Source: Nemorincola caseinilytica (lineage in GTDB: Bacteria > Bacteroidota > Bacteroidia > Chitinophagales > Chitinophagaceae). From it: a stretch of DNA of 64,000 nt. The position numbers and the translations under genes were made by a program. Location of the stretch: the NCBI RefSeq assembly GCF_039540515.1, contig NZ_BAABFA010000024.1, positions 124,001-188,000 on the forward strand, given 5' to 3'. Shown one piece after another: positions 50,545 through 59,015 of this stretch. Each line of letters starts with the position of its first letter. Position 1 is the first letter of the stretch. The notes beneath the pieces are model-generated. The model did no database searches, was not told the origin of the DNA, and worked only from the letters and a program-made list of their open reading frames with translations.

Positions 50545-51180
50545 ATGTATAAGCTGCTTGCCATTCTTGCATTGGTGTACTGTCCATGGGCCGTCCGTGG
50601 CCAGACCGACTGGAAATTCAGAAAGGAAGAACAGGGTATAAGGGTATATACGGCCCACACCGATAGCTCCCGCATAAAGTCGGTAAAGGTAGAGTTCTCT
50701 GTACAGGCCACCCCCGACCAGCTCATTGCTTTCCTGCTGGATATACCGGAGCAGCCCACATGGATATTCAATAGCAAGACAGCCTACATCATCAAAACAT
50801 TGAAACCCAATGACATCATTTTTTATTCCGAGGTGACACTGCCATGGCCTTTTTCCAACCGCGATTATGTGGCCCATTTCACTGTCAGCAAACGTTCGGA
50901 GGGAATGTATCTGGTAGAGTCGCATGCCGAGCCCGAATACATCCCTGCAAAGCCGCCATTGGTACGCATGCCATATTCCTCGGCTAAATGGAACATCACC
51001 CGCGCAGGCGATAACGAATTAAAGATCATCTATACTTTCAGCTTCGACCCCGGAGGGGCCGTACCTCCCTGGCTGGTCAATATGTTCGTCACAAAAGGCC
51101 CCATACATACCTTTCAGAAATTGCGCGAGGGCGTAAGGCGACCCGAATACCGCGATGCACATTTGTCTTTCCTCAAGTAA
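50545..51180 (+). CDS. Secreted START-domain protein
   Basis: A 211-aa protein with a signal peptide (MYKLLAILALVYCPWAVRGQ). The rest is a START (StAR-related lipid-transfer) domain: DWKFRKEEQGIRVYTAHTDS, KVEFSVQATPDQLIAFLLDI, FYSEVTLPWPFSNRDYVAHF and the C-terminal helix (PPWLVNMFVTKGPIHTFQKL). Such bacterial proteins bind hydrophobic ligands; the ligand is not known. No promoter box is obvious. It precedes the TetR gene, but the TetR operator lies between them. Confidence 0.85.
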   Translation: MYKLLAILALVYCPWAVRGQTDWKFRKEEQGIRVYTAHTDSSRIKSVKVEFSVQATPDQLIAFLLDIPEQPTWIFNSKTAYIIKTLKPNDIIFYSEVTLPWPFSNRDYVAHFTVSKRSEGMYLVESHAEPEYIPAKPPLVRMPYSSAKWNITRAGDNELKIIYTFSFDPGGAVPPWLVNMFVTKGPIHTFQKLREGVRRPEYRDAHLSFLK

Positions 51181-51223
51181 CCGTTCCTGATATACAGAGT
51201 AGTAAAAATGTCCGGCCGAAGAT

Positions 51224-51258
51224 AAAATATACCATTCGGTATATTTTGTATATCTTTG
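51224..51258 (+). promoter_or_regulatory. TetR operator 1 and promoter
   Basis: AAAATATACC (51224-51233), centre ATTC, and a perfect complement GGTATATTTT (51238-51247), followed by the -7 box TATCTTTG at 51251-51258. The palindrome covers the position expected for the -33 element, so a bound TetR dimer would block its own promoter. Confidence 0.8.
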
Positions 51259-51284
51259 TACTGCGAAAGCGAAATAAGAGCGCC

Positions 51285-51878
51285 ATGTCGAAGGCAGAAA
51301 GAACGAAAGCATACATCATAGAAAGGGCTGCGCCCGTCTTCAATACCAAGGGGTATAGCGGCACATCTATGTCCGACATAGTGCAGGCCACACAGCTTAC
51401 CAAGGGTGCCATATACGGCAATTTCACAGGCAAGGACGAGGTGGCCATAGAAGTATATAAGTACAATTTCGGCGCCTTGCGCAAACGTATAGCCAACGCC
51501 ATGCTTGCCGAGACCACAGCGCAGGCAAGGCTAAAGGCATATACCAATTACTATCGTACCAACTGGCAGCAGGTGCAGGAGCGCGGCGGATGCCCGCTAC
51601 TGAACGCAGCTGTAGAGGCTGATGACAATGTGGCCTTCATGCGGAAAAATGTGCAGGCAAGCGCCCGCCAGTGGATAAAGGATATAAGAACGGTGATACA
51701 GGCAGGTATAGATAGTGGCGAGTTCAGGGCCGACCTGGATGCGCAGCAAATGGCCACCTCGGTATGTATGATGCTGGAGGGAGGTATGATGTTCTTCAAG
51801 ATAATGGACGATCGTACACTGCTCTTTCATGCGCTGGACCGCATAGACCGCATGGTGACCCAAGAAATGATGAGATAA
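51285..51878 (+). CDS. TetR/AcrR-family repressor
   Basis: A 197-aa regulator. The N-terminal HTH is KAYIIERAAPVFNTKGYSGT, SMSDIVQATQLTKGAIYGNF (about 10-50); the C-terminal ligand domain includes GGCPLLNAAVEADD and a long last helix. A longer frame begins at 51246, but Met 51285 leaves a normal N-terminus and follows the promoter. It is preceded and followed by related TATACC-N4-GGTATA operators, so it probably represses itself and the thiolase operon behind it. Inducer likely an acyl-CoA or other lipid-derived compound, by inference. Confidence 0.9.
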   Translation: MSKAERTKAYIIERAAPVFNTKGYSGTSMSDIVQATQLTKGAIYGNFTGKDEVAIEVYKYNFGALRKRIANAMLAETTAQARLKAYTNYYRTNWQQVQERGGCPLLNAAVEADDNVAFMRKNVQASARQWIKDIRTVIQAGIDSGEFRADLDAQQMATSVCMMLEGGMMFFKIMDDRTLLFHALDRIDRMVTQEMMR

Positions 51879-51895
51879 TTTTTTTTCACCAAAAA

Positions 51896-51911
51896 TATAC
51901 CGAACGGTATA
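51896..51911 (+). promoter_or_regulatory. TetR operator 2, upstream of the thiolase gene
   Basis: TATACC-GAAC-GGTATA, a perfect 6-bp-arm palindrome. It shares the arms of operator 1, and the centre is similar (GAAC against GAAT on the other strand). It lies 14 nt upstream of the thiolase ATG. TAATTTTT at about 51876-51883 is a near -7 box upstream of it. Confidence 0.78.
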
Positions 51912-51925
51912 AAATATAAAATCAT

Positions 51926-53098
51926 ATGGAAGCATACATAGTAGCAGCAAAACGTACACCGATAGGGTCACTGCTGGGTGGCCTGTCATCCTTAACAGCC
52001 CCACGGCTGGGTGCCATAGCCATAAAGACGGCCTATGAAAGCATAGGCCTGGATCCGGCGCTTGTGAACAGCATATACATGGGCAATGTACTGAGCGCAG
52101 GGGTAGGGCAGGCGCCCGCACGGCAGGCCGCCATATATGCAGGTATACCTTACGAGGCCGATGCCACTACGGTGAACAAGGTATGTGCATCGGGAATGAA
52201 GGCGGCCATGCTGGGCGCGCAGCAGATACAACTGGGCCTGGAGGATATAGTATTGGCAGGTGGCATGGAGAGCATGAGCAATGCCCCCCACTATGCACAG
52301 GTGCGCCGTGGCAATAAACTGGGCGATATGACCCTCATAGATGGCATGACCAAAGATGGCCTTTGGGATGCCTACCACAACTACCACATGGGCAATGCTG
52401 CCGAGTTGGGTGTACGCAAGTATGGGCACTCCCGCCGGCAGTTAGATGAATACGCCATCATGTCCTATACCCGTGCGCAGGAGGCAGCCAACAGCGGCCG
52501 CCTTACCGATGAGATAGTACCTGTAGATGTAGAAGGAAAGGGCGGGGTAGTGACCATCGCCCGCGATGAGGATATAGACAAGATAATAGCCGACAAGGTA
52601 GCGCGGCTGAGGCCTGTGTTCGAAGAGGGTGGTGCGCTCACCGCGGCCAATTCCAGCAATCTGAACGACGGCGCTGCTGCGCTGGTACTGGCCTCTGCTG
52701 CGGCCGTACAGAAGTACGGGCTGCGGCCGTTGGCCCGCATCGTTTCCTATGCCGATGCCGCGCAGGCGCCCGAGTGGTTCACTACATCGCCTGCCGTGGC
52801 CATACCCAAAGCACTGGCAAAAGCGGGTATCGGTCTGAAAGATGTGGACCGTTTCGAGATAAACGAGGCATATGCATCGGTCATTCTATCCATACAGCAG
52901 ATACTGGGGCTCGACCTGGGTAAAGTGAATGTATACGGTGGCGCTGTGGCCATGGGCCATCCCATAGGCGCATCCGGCGCCCGCATCATGGTCACGCTCC
53001 TCAATGCCTTGCGCCAAAGCGGCGGCAGGTATGGTGTGGCTGCCATATGCAACGGTGGTGGTGGCGCATCGGCCATAGTACTGGAAAATATGAACTGA
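51926..53098 (+). CDS. Acetyl-CoA C-acyltransferase (thiolase)
   Basis: A 390-aa thiolase that condenses or cleaves acyl-CoA in fatty acid and ketone-body metabolism. The active-site cysteine is in VNKVCASGMKAAMLG (about 88), a second catalytic pair is His in GGAVAMGHPIGASGARIM (about 347) and Cys in AAICNGGGGASAIVL (about 377). NEAYASVILSIQ is also conserved. Acetoacetyl-CoA or 3-ketoacyl-CoA specificity cannot be separated from these motifs. It is downstream of a TetR operator and 1 nt before the DUF2798 gene. Confidence 0.93.
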   Translation: MEAYIVAAKRTPIGSLLGGLSSLTAPRLGAIAIKTAYESIGLDPALVNSIYMGNVLSAGVGQAPARQAAIYAGIPYEADATTVNKVCASGMKAAMLGAQQIQLGLEDIVLAGGMESMSNAPHYAQVRRGNKLGDMTLIDGMTKDGLWDAYHNYHMGNAAELGVRKYGHSRRQLDEYAIMSYTRAQEAANSGRLTDEIVPVDVEGKGGVVTIARDEDIDKIIADKVARLRPVFEEGGALTAANSSNLNDGAAALVLASAAAVQKYGLRPLARIVSYADAAQAPEWFTTSPAVAIPKALAKAGIGLKDVDRFEINEAYASVILSIQQILGLDLGKVNVYGGAVAMGHPIGASGARIMVTLLNALRQSGGRYGVAAICNGGGGASAIVLENMN

Positions 53099-53099
53099 T

Positions 53100-53327
53100 A
53101 TGATAAAGCAGAAAATAGCATTCGCCATGATAATGGGGGCCATCACCACCGGGCTCATATCCTTCGTGGTAGTGTCGGTCAACATAGGTTACAACGCCCG
53201 TTTCCTGGCCATATGGTCGCGGTCTTGGGCGCTGGCATGGGTGGTAGCGGTACCGGCCATTATGCTGATAGCGCCGCGCGTAGAGCGCCTGGTGCAGTAC
53301 CTGTTCGGGGAAGGGAAACGGCCATAA
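53100..53327 (+). CDS. DUF2798 small membrane protein
   Basis: A 75-aa protein with two hydrophobic helices (about 5-28 and 43-60) and the DUF2798 pattern (IAFAMIMGAITTGLISFVVV, NARFLAIWSRSWALAWVVAV, APRVERLVQYLFG). It starts 1 nt after the thiolase stop, so it is translationally coupled. Function unknown. The stop TAA is inside a long palindromic terminator. Confidence 0.82.
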   Translation: MIKQKIAFAMIMGAITTGLISFVVVSVNIGYNARFLAIWSRSWALAWVVAVPAIMLIAPRVERLVQYLFGEGKRP

Positions 53328-53367
53328 AAGCAGAGAGGCGGTACATGTACCGCCTCTCTGCTTTTAT
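53324..53367. terminator. Bidirectional terminator, 22-bp perfect palindrome
   Basis: Arms 53324-53345 and 53346-53367 are exact complements with no spacer. The core is GCAGAGAGGCGGTAC paired with GTACCGCCTCTCTGC and A/T flanks. It overlaps the DUF2798 stop and serves the convergent acyl-CoA dehydrogenase gene. Confidence 0.88.
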
Positions 53368-53382
53368 CATTCAGGGTATCTC

Positions 53383-54528
53383 CTAGTTCTTCAGGATATC
53401 CCTCGATATCACCAGCTTCTGTATCTCCGATGTACCCTCGCCTATGGTGCAGAGCTTGCTGTCGCGGTAGAATTTCTCTACAGGGAAATCCTTGGTATAG
53501 CCATACCCGCCGAATATCTGTACTGCATCTGTAGATACGCGTACACATACTTCCGATGCATAGTATTTGGCAAATGCCGACTCCTTGGTCATTCTCATGC
53601 CGCGGTTCTTCAGGTCGGCTGCCTGGTATATCAGCATCTCAGAGGCTTCTATCTGCGTGGCCATATCGGCCAGTTTGAAGGCTATTGCCTGGAAGTTGGC
53701 TATAGGCTGGTCGAACTGCTGGCGCTCCTTGGCATATTTTAGTGATGCCTCATAAGCGCCCTTGGCTATACCCAGCGACAGGGCCGCTATAGATATACGT
53801 CCACCGTCCAGCACCTTCATGGCCTGGTGGAAGCCATCGCCCACAGGGCCCATACGCTGCGCATCAGATATGCGGCAGTTGTCGAATACCAGCTCGGCGG
53901 TCTCGCTTGCACGCATGCCTAGCTTATTCTCTTTTTTACCCGCAGAGAAGCCGGGTGTGCCGCGCTCTACTATGAATGCGGTCACATTATTTTTGGCCCT
54001 TGGCTCGCCGGTACGCGCCAGTACTACGGCCACATTGCCGCTTATACCGTGTGTTATCCAGTTCTTGGTGCCGTTCAGTATCCAGTCGTCGCCATCGCGG
54101 GTAGCTACGCAGCGCATATTGCCTGCATCGCTGCCGGTATTGGCCTCTGTAAGGCCCCATGCGCCTATCCACTCGCCGGTGGCCAGCTTGGGCAGGTATT
54201 TTTTCTTCTGCTCTTCGGTACCGAAGTACAGTATGTGCCCTGTACACAGCGAGTTGTGCGCTGCCACAGACAGGCCTATAGAGCCGCATACCTTGGCCAC
54301 TTCGCTCACTACGGTCACATATTCAAAGTACCCCAGGCCCGATCCGCCGTATTCGGCAGGGACAAGCACGCCCATCAGGCCCAGCTCGCCCATCTGGCGA
54401 AAGAGGTCTACAGGAAATTTCTGGGTCTCATCCCATTCCATCATGTTCGGGCGAATGTGCTTGTTGGCAAATTCGCGTATCATCGCTGCTATCGACTCCT
54501 GAGCTTCAGAGTACTTAAAGTCCATCAT
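53383..54528 (-). CDS. Acyl-CoA dehydrogenase
   Basis: A 381-aa FAD enzyme of the short/medium-chain group. FAD/substrate segments: GAWGLTEANTGSDAGNM, WILNGTKNWITHG, DGGRISIAALSLGIAKGAYE; the catalytic glutamate is in LCTIGEGTSEIQKLVISRDI at the C-terminus. It introduces the trans-2 double bond in beta-oxidation, so it fits functionally with the thiolase that converges on it, though they are on different strands. Both MM codons at 54528 and 54525 are possible starts. No -7 box with full consensus is visible. Confidence 0.92.
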   Translation of the reverse strand: MMDFKYSEAQESIAAMIREFANKHIRPNMMEWDETQKFPVDLFRQMGELGLMGVLVPAEYGGSGLGYFEYVTVVSEVAKVCGSIGLSVAAHNSLCTGHILYFGTEEQKKKYLPKLATGEWIGAWGLTEANTGSDAGNMRCVATRDGDDWILNGTKNWITHGISGNVAVVLARTGEPRAKNNVTAFIVERGTPGFSAGKKENKLGMRASETAELVFDNCRISDAQRMGPVGDGFHQAMKVLDGGRISIAALSLGIAKGAYEASLKYAKERQQFDQPIANFQAIAFKLADMATQIEASEMLIYQAADLKNRGMRMTKESAFAKYYASEVCVRVSTDAVQIFGGYGYTKDFPVEKFYRDSKLCTIGEGTSEIQKLVISRDILKN

Positions 54529-54605
54529 CTAAGTAAAAATAAATTTGTAAAGTGCGCAATTTTACGACTTTTTTCTGAACAGAACTAATGCTTTCTGCTA
54601 CTTTC

Positions 54606-55538
54606 TCACCCCCTGAAACCCCTCAGGAATTCCACTATCCCCATCTTTTTTTTGCCTTCCTGTTGCAGTTCTTTTACATATATCCAGCCATCGGCAGCGG
54701 CAAAGCGCAGGTAGGTGCTATGGTCGGTATCATATGTGCCGGGTGTGGCATTGTGCGCCTCTGTCAATGCCTCTGCCACGAATATCTTTACCGATCTGTC
54801 CTTTAGCATAGTATAAGCGGCGGGGTAGGGCGACAGCCCGCGTATCATATTATGTATATCCTTTGCGGGCCTTGTCCAGTCTATCAGGGTATGCTCCTTG
54901 AATATCTTGGGGGCATGCCGCAGTTCGCTCTCGGGCACATCGCTCTGTGGTATCTCTGTTATATCGCCTGCGGCCAATCGTTTCACGGTGGTCACCAGCA
55001 GTTCGGCGCCGGCCAGCATCAGTTTTTCATACAGTGTGCCCATATTATCCTCGGGCAGTATAGACACTTCCTTTTGCAGCAGTATATTGCCCGTATCTAT
55101 CTCATGCTTCAGCCTGAAGGTGGTCACGCCGCTCACCTTGTCGCCATTCATTATGGCATGGTTTATGGGCGCTGCCCCCCGGTACTGCGGCAGCAGCGAT
55201 CCGTGTACGTTCACCGTGCCCATAGGCGGCATATCCCATACCGCCTGCGGCATCATGCGGAAAGCCACCACTATCTGCAGGTCGGCATTCAGGGCGCGTA
55301 GCTGCTCTATGAATTCGGGGGCTTTCATGCTCACGGGTTGCAGCACAGGCAGCCCTTCAGCCACGGCATATTGCTTCACTGCCGACCCCTGCATGTGCAT
55401 ACCCCTGCCTGCGGGTTTGTCGGGGGCGGTCACTACGGCCACTATGTTCGCACCGGCATCTTTCAGGGCTCGTAAAGAGGCCACCGCAAAATCGGGCGTG
55501 CCAAAGAATACTATCCTCAGTTGTTCGAAGGTCTTCAT
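54606..55538 (-). CDS. fmt: Methionyl-tRNA formyltransferase
   Basis: A 310-aa enzyme that formylates initiator Met-tRNA using 10-formyl-THF. It starts MKTFEQLRIVFFGTPDFAVA; the catalytic region has VVAFRMMPQAVWDMP, the hallmark NVHGSLLPQYRGAAPINHAI and DTGNILLQKEV. The C-terminal domain has IHNMIRGLSPYPAAYTML. A GTG one codon upstream (55541) is possible, but the -7 box ends 8 nt before the ATG and favours 55538. It is on the same strand as the acyl-CoA dehydrogenase gene. Confidence 0.94.
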   Translation of the reverse strand: MKTFEQLRIVFFGTPDFAVASLRALKDAGANIVAVVTAPDKPAGRGMHMQGSAVKQYAVAEGLPVLQPVSMKAPEFIEQLRALNADLQIVVAFRMMPQAVWDMPPMGTVNVHGSLLPQYRGAAPINHAIMNGDKVSGVTTFRLKHEIDTGNILLQKEVSILPEDNMGTLYEKLMLAGAELLVTTVKRLAAGDITEIPQSDVPESELRHAPKIFKEHTLIDWTRPAKDIHNMIRGLSPYPAAYTMLKDRSVKIFVAEALTEAHNATPGTYDTDHSTYLRFAAADGWIYVKELQQEGKKKMGIVEFLRGFRG

Positions 55539-55546
55539 CACGGCTG

Positions 55547-55554
55547 CAAAGCTA
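55547..55554 (-). promoter_or_regulatory. -7 box of fmt, near-leaderless
   Basis: Minus-strand TAGCTTTG, full match, 8 nt before the fmt ATG. Confidence 0.6.
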
Positions 55555-55669
55555 ATCAGATATGGCTACCCGTCCACCTGTTATCCTTTCACCCGAAACT
55601 TCCCCCGCCGTTATTTTTCATATTACAGATCGGTGCAACTATCTTTAACCCCTTATTTTACCGTTGGTC

Positions 55670-58600
55670 ATGCGAAAGATATCTGCAATGGGTGCGCTGC
55701 TGCTGGCAGGCCTATACATACCTGTAGCCGCACAGGACAAAAAGGACGAGAAGAAGAAATGGGACGTGAACGCCCCCGGCGCACCGGGCAGGGATGTGTC
55801 CTTCACCGTTAACGAGGGTACATGGATGAACCTGGATGTAGCGCCTGATGGCCGGGATATAGTGTTCGACCTCCTGGGCGATATATATATCATACCATTT
55901 GCCGGTGGCGAGGCCCGCGTGCTGCGCAAGGGTATGGCCATGGAGGTGCAGCCCCGTTTCAGCCCCGATGGCAAAAAGATACTCTTCACATCCGATGCAG
56001 GTGGCGGTGATAATATATGGGTCATGGACCGCGACGGCAGCAATGCCAAACAGGTGACGAAAGAGAATTTCCGCCTGCTGAACAATGCCGTGTGGGCAGG
56101 CAATGATCACTTCATAGCCCGCAAGCACTTTACATCTACCCGCTCGCTGGGTGCCGGCGAAATGTGGATATACCATATCTCAGGCGGTGGCGGCCTGCAG
56201 CTTACACCCCGCAAGAACGACCAGCAGGACCTCAACGAGCCCTGCGTATCGCCTGATGGCCACTATGTGTACTATAGCGAGGATATGTATCCCGGCGGTT
56301 TCTTCCAGTACAACAAGGACCCGAACAACCAGATATTCGTCATAAAGCGCTACGACCGCGAAAAGGGCGAGATAGAGATAGTGACAGGCGGCCCCGGTGG
56401 TGCGGTGCGCCCGCAGATCTCGCACAGCGGCAGGCAACTGGCATTTGTAAAACGTGTGCGCACAAAGACCGTCCTCTACCTGCGCGACCTGGAGACAGGC
56501 GAGGAATGGCCCATATACGACAAGCTCACCAAAGACCAGCAGGAGGCATGGACCACCTTCGGCATCTATACCGGCTTTGCCTGGACGCCCGATGACAAGA
56601 ACATCATAATATGGAGCGGTGGCAAGATACAGAAGATAGATGCCACGGGTAAGAACGCCGCTACAGAGATACCCTTTATCTGCAATGTGCAGCAGCGTAT
56701 CACCGATGCGGTACGCTTCAAGCAGAACCTGAACCCCGATGAATTCACGGTAAAGGTGATACGCCATGCAGTTACCTCGCCCGATGGCAAATGGCTTGTG
56801 TTCAATGCCCTGGGCCACCTGTACAAAAAAGCCCTGCCTGATGGCAGGCCCGAACGCCTCACCACCAGTCCCCTGCAGGAGGGTGAACCCGCTTTCTCGC
56901 CCGATGGCAAATGGCTGGCCTATGTGACCTGGAACGATACCCTCACCGGTAGCCTCTGTAAAATGCCTATGGATGGCAAGGGTAAACCCACGGTACTCTC
57001 CACTAAAAAAGGTATGTACCGCACTCCGTCCTTCTCGCCCGATGGCAGGTGGCTGGTATACAGCAAAGACGGCAGCGACAACTCTATGGGCAATACTTAT
57101 ACGGTAAAGCCAGGTATATATTACATGCCTGCTGCCGGTGGTAAAGAGGAATATGTGACCGACAAGGGCGAATACCCGCGTTTCTCTAAAGATGGCAGCC
57201 GTATCTTCTACCAGGAGGGCGGCAACCTCTTCGGCTCGCTCGATAAGTCATTCAGTAGCTGCGACCTGCAGGGCAATGATGTGCGTACCATGTTCAAGGG
57301 CAAGTACAGCAGCCAGTTCACCGTATCGCCCGATGGCAAATGGGTGGCCTTCGTACACCTGCATTCGGTATATGTGGCAGCATTCCCCGGCATTGGCAAG
57401 CCCATATCCCTGGGCGATGATGTGACGGATATACCGGTAAAGAAAGTATCGAAAGATGCCGGTATCAACCTGCATTGGGGTGCCGGTAGCAAACAGTTGC
57501 ACTATACACTAGGCGACCAGTACTTCACCGTCAATATCGAAGACCGTTTCGAATTTGTGGCTGGCAAGCCCGATTCTCTCTTCAAAGCGCCGGAGACAGG
57601 TATAGCTGTGGGCCTCACCGCGAAAGCCGATAAGCCACAGGGTACCATCGCCTTCACCAATGCCCGCATCATTACCATGAACGGTAACGAGGTGATAGAG
57701 GGTGGTACGGTAGTGGTAGAGGGCAACCTCATAAAGGCGGTAGGTAAAGGCACGGCCATACCGCAGGGCGCAAAGGTGGTAGACTGTGCAGGCAAGACCA
57801 TAATGCCGGGCTTTGTAGATGCCCATGCACATGCGGCCCATTTCCGTTATGGGCTCACGCCCGATAAGCACTGGCCCTATTATACCAACCTCGCCTATGG
57901 CGTTACCACCATGCACGACCCCTCGGCCGTTAGCGAGATGGTATTTGCCCAGAGCGAACTGGTAAAGAGCGGAGCCATGGTAGGGCCGCGTGTGTTCTCT
58001 ACGGGTACCATACTATACGGTGCCGATGGCGATTTCAAGGCCGTCATCAATTCGCCTGATGATGCGAAGAGCGCCCTGCGCCGTACACAGGCTTTCGGTG
58101 CGTTCAGCGTAAAGAGCTACAACCAGCCCCGCCGCGAGCAGCGCCAGATGGTGATAGAGGCCGCCCGCGAGCTAAAGATGGAGGTGGTGCCCGAGGGTGG
58201 TTCTTTCTTCTACCACAACATGAGCATGATACTCGATGGTCATACCACCATAGAGCACAACATACCCGTAGCCCCCCTCTACAACGATGTGATACAGCTT
58301 TGGAAGAACGCTAAGACCGCCAATACGCCTACGCTCATAGTTAGCTATGGCGCCCTCAGTGGCGAGTACTACTGGTACCAGCACACCAATGTTTGGGAGA
58401 AGGAGAGACTGCTGCGCTTTACGCCCCGCTCGGTAATAGATACCCGTGCCCGCCACCGTACCATGGCGCCCGAGGAGGAATATGAGAATGGCCACATGCT
58501 GGTATCGCGCAGCCTCAAAAAACTCTCCGATGCGGGTGTGACCATAAACATGGGCGCTCATGGACAGATACAGGGCATAGGTGCTCACTGGGAGATATGG

Positions 58601-58933
58601 ATGATGGCCCAGGGCGGTATGACGCCTATGGAGGCCTTGCGTACGGCCACTATCAACTCTGCCACCAGCCTCGGTTTCGATGATCATATAGGTTCCCTGC
58701 AGCCCGGCAAGCTGGCCGACCTGTTGGTGATGGACAAGAACCCGCTAGATGATATACGCAATACCGAGAGCATTCGCTATACCATGGTCAATGGCCGCCT
58801 CTACGATGCCGAGACCATGAACGAAGTAGGTAACTACGACAATAAGCGTGGCCGGTTCTTCTGGGAGCTTGGCCGCAATGCCGAGTCTTTCCCATGGCAC
58901 GAGGCCGCTATAGAGCTGGGCGATCAGGAGTAG
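55670..58933 (+). CDS. Secreted beta-propeller/amidohydrolase fusion
   Basis: A 1087-aa protein. The signal peptide (MRKISAMGALLLAGLYIPVA, cleaved near AQ) is followed by a TolB/PD40 propeller with blades at GTWMNLDVAPDGRDIVFDL, VQPRFSPDGKKILFTSDAG, ACFSPDGKWLAY-like (EPAFSPDGKWLAYVTW), TPSFSPDGRWLVYSKDG and FTVSPDGKWVAFVHLHSV, up to about residue 650. The C-terminal half is an amidohydrolase: IAFTNARIITMNGNEVIEGG, TIMPGFVDAHAHAAHFRYGL (HxH metal ligands), HTTIEHNIPV, GAHGQIQGIGAHWEIWMMA and SLGFDDHIGSLQPGKLADLL. Related proteins are called imidazolonepropionase-like or Tricorn-like peptidases. Substrate unknown; export to the periplasm is inferred. TATCTTTA at 55640-55647 may be its -7 box. 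Confidence 0.85.
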   Translation: MRKISAMGALLLAGLYIPVAAQDKKDEKKKWDVNAPGAPGRDVSFTVNEGTWMNLDVAPDGRDIVFDLLGDIYIIPFAGGEARVLRKGMAMEVQPRFSPDGKKILFTSDAGGGDNIWVMDRDGSNAKQVTKENFRLLNNAVWAGNDHFIARKHFTSTRSLGAGEMWIYHISGGGGLQLTPRKNDQQDLNEPCVSPDGHYVYYSEDMYPGGFFQYNKDPNNQIFVIKRYDREKGEIEIVTGGPGGAVRPQISHSGRQLAFVKRVRTKTVLYLRDLETGEEWPIYDKLTKDQQEAWTTFGIYTGFAWTPDDKNIIIWSGGKIQKIDATGKNAATEIPFICNVQQRITDAVRFKQNLNPDEFTVKVIRHAVTSPDGKWLVFNALGHLYKKALPDGRPERLTTSPLQEGEPAFSPDGKWLAYVTWNDTLTGSLCKMPMDGKGKPTVLSTKKGMYRTPSFSPDGRWLVYSKDGSDNSMGNTYTVKPGIYYMPAAGGKEEYVTDKGEYPRFSKDGSRIFYQEGGNLFGSLDKSFSSCDLQGNDVRTMFKGKYSSQFTVSPDGKWVAFVHLHSVYVAAFPGIGKPISLGDDVTDIPVKKVSKDAGINLHWGAGSKQLHYTLGDQYFTVNIEDRFEFVAGKPDSLFKAPETGIAVGLTAKADKPQGTIAFTNARIITMNGNEVIEGGTVVVEGNLIKAVGKGTAIPQGAKVVDCAGKTIMPGFVDAHAHAAHFRYGLTPDKHWPYYTNLAYGVTTMHDPSAVSEMVFAQSELVKSGAMVGPRVFSTGTILYGADGDFKAVINSPDDAKSALRRTQAFGAFSVKSYNQPRREQRQMVIEAARELKMEVVPEGGSFFYHNMSMILDGHTTIEHNIPVAPLYNDVIQLWKNAKTANTPTLIVSYGALSGEYYWYQHTNVWEKERLLRFTPRSVIDTRARHRTMAPEEEYENGHMLVSRSLKKLSDAGVTINMGAHGQIQGIGAHWEIWMMAQGGMTPMEALRTATINSATSLGFDDHIGSLQPGKLADLLVMDKNPLDDIRNTESIRYTMVNGRLYDAETMNEVGNYDNKRGRFFWELGRNAESFPWHEAAIELGDQE

Positions 58934-58966
58934 CAGCCGGTCTTTAGGAACACGACACCGCACCTA

Positions 58967-59015
58967 CCTCTCCTTTGCAGAGACCTGCCTGCCGGTAGGC
59001 AGGGTCGGGGAGAGG
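58967..59015 (+). repeat. Palindromic repeat, family C, copy 2
   Basis: 49 nt with a CCTGCC/GGCAGG core; 44/49 identical to 40052-40100. It directly abuts the stop codon of the reductase gene (TAG followed by CCTCTCCCC on the minus strand) and lies 33 nt after the amidohydrolase stop. Confidence 0.8.
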
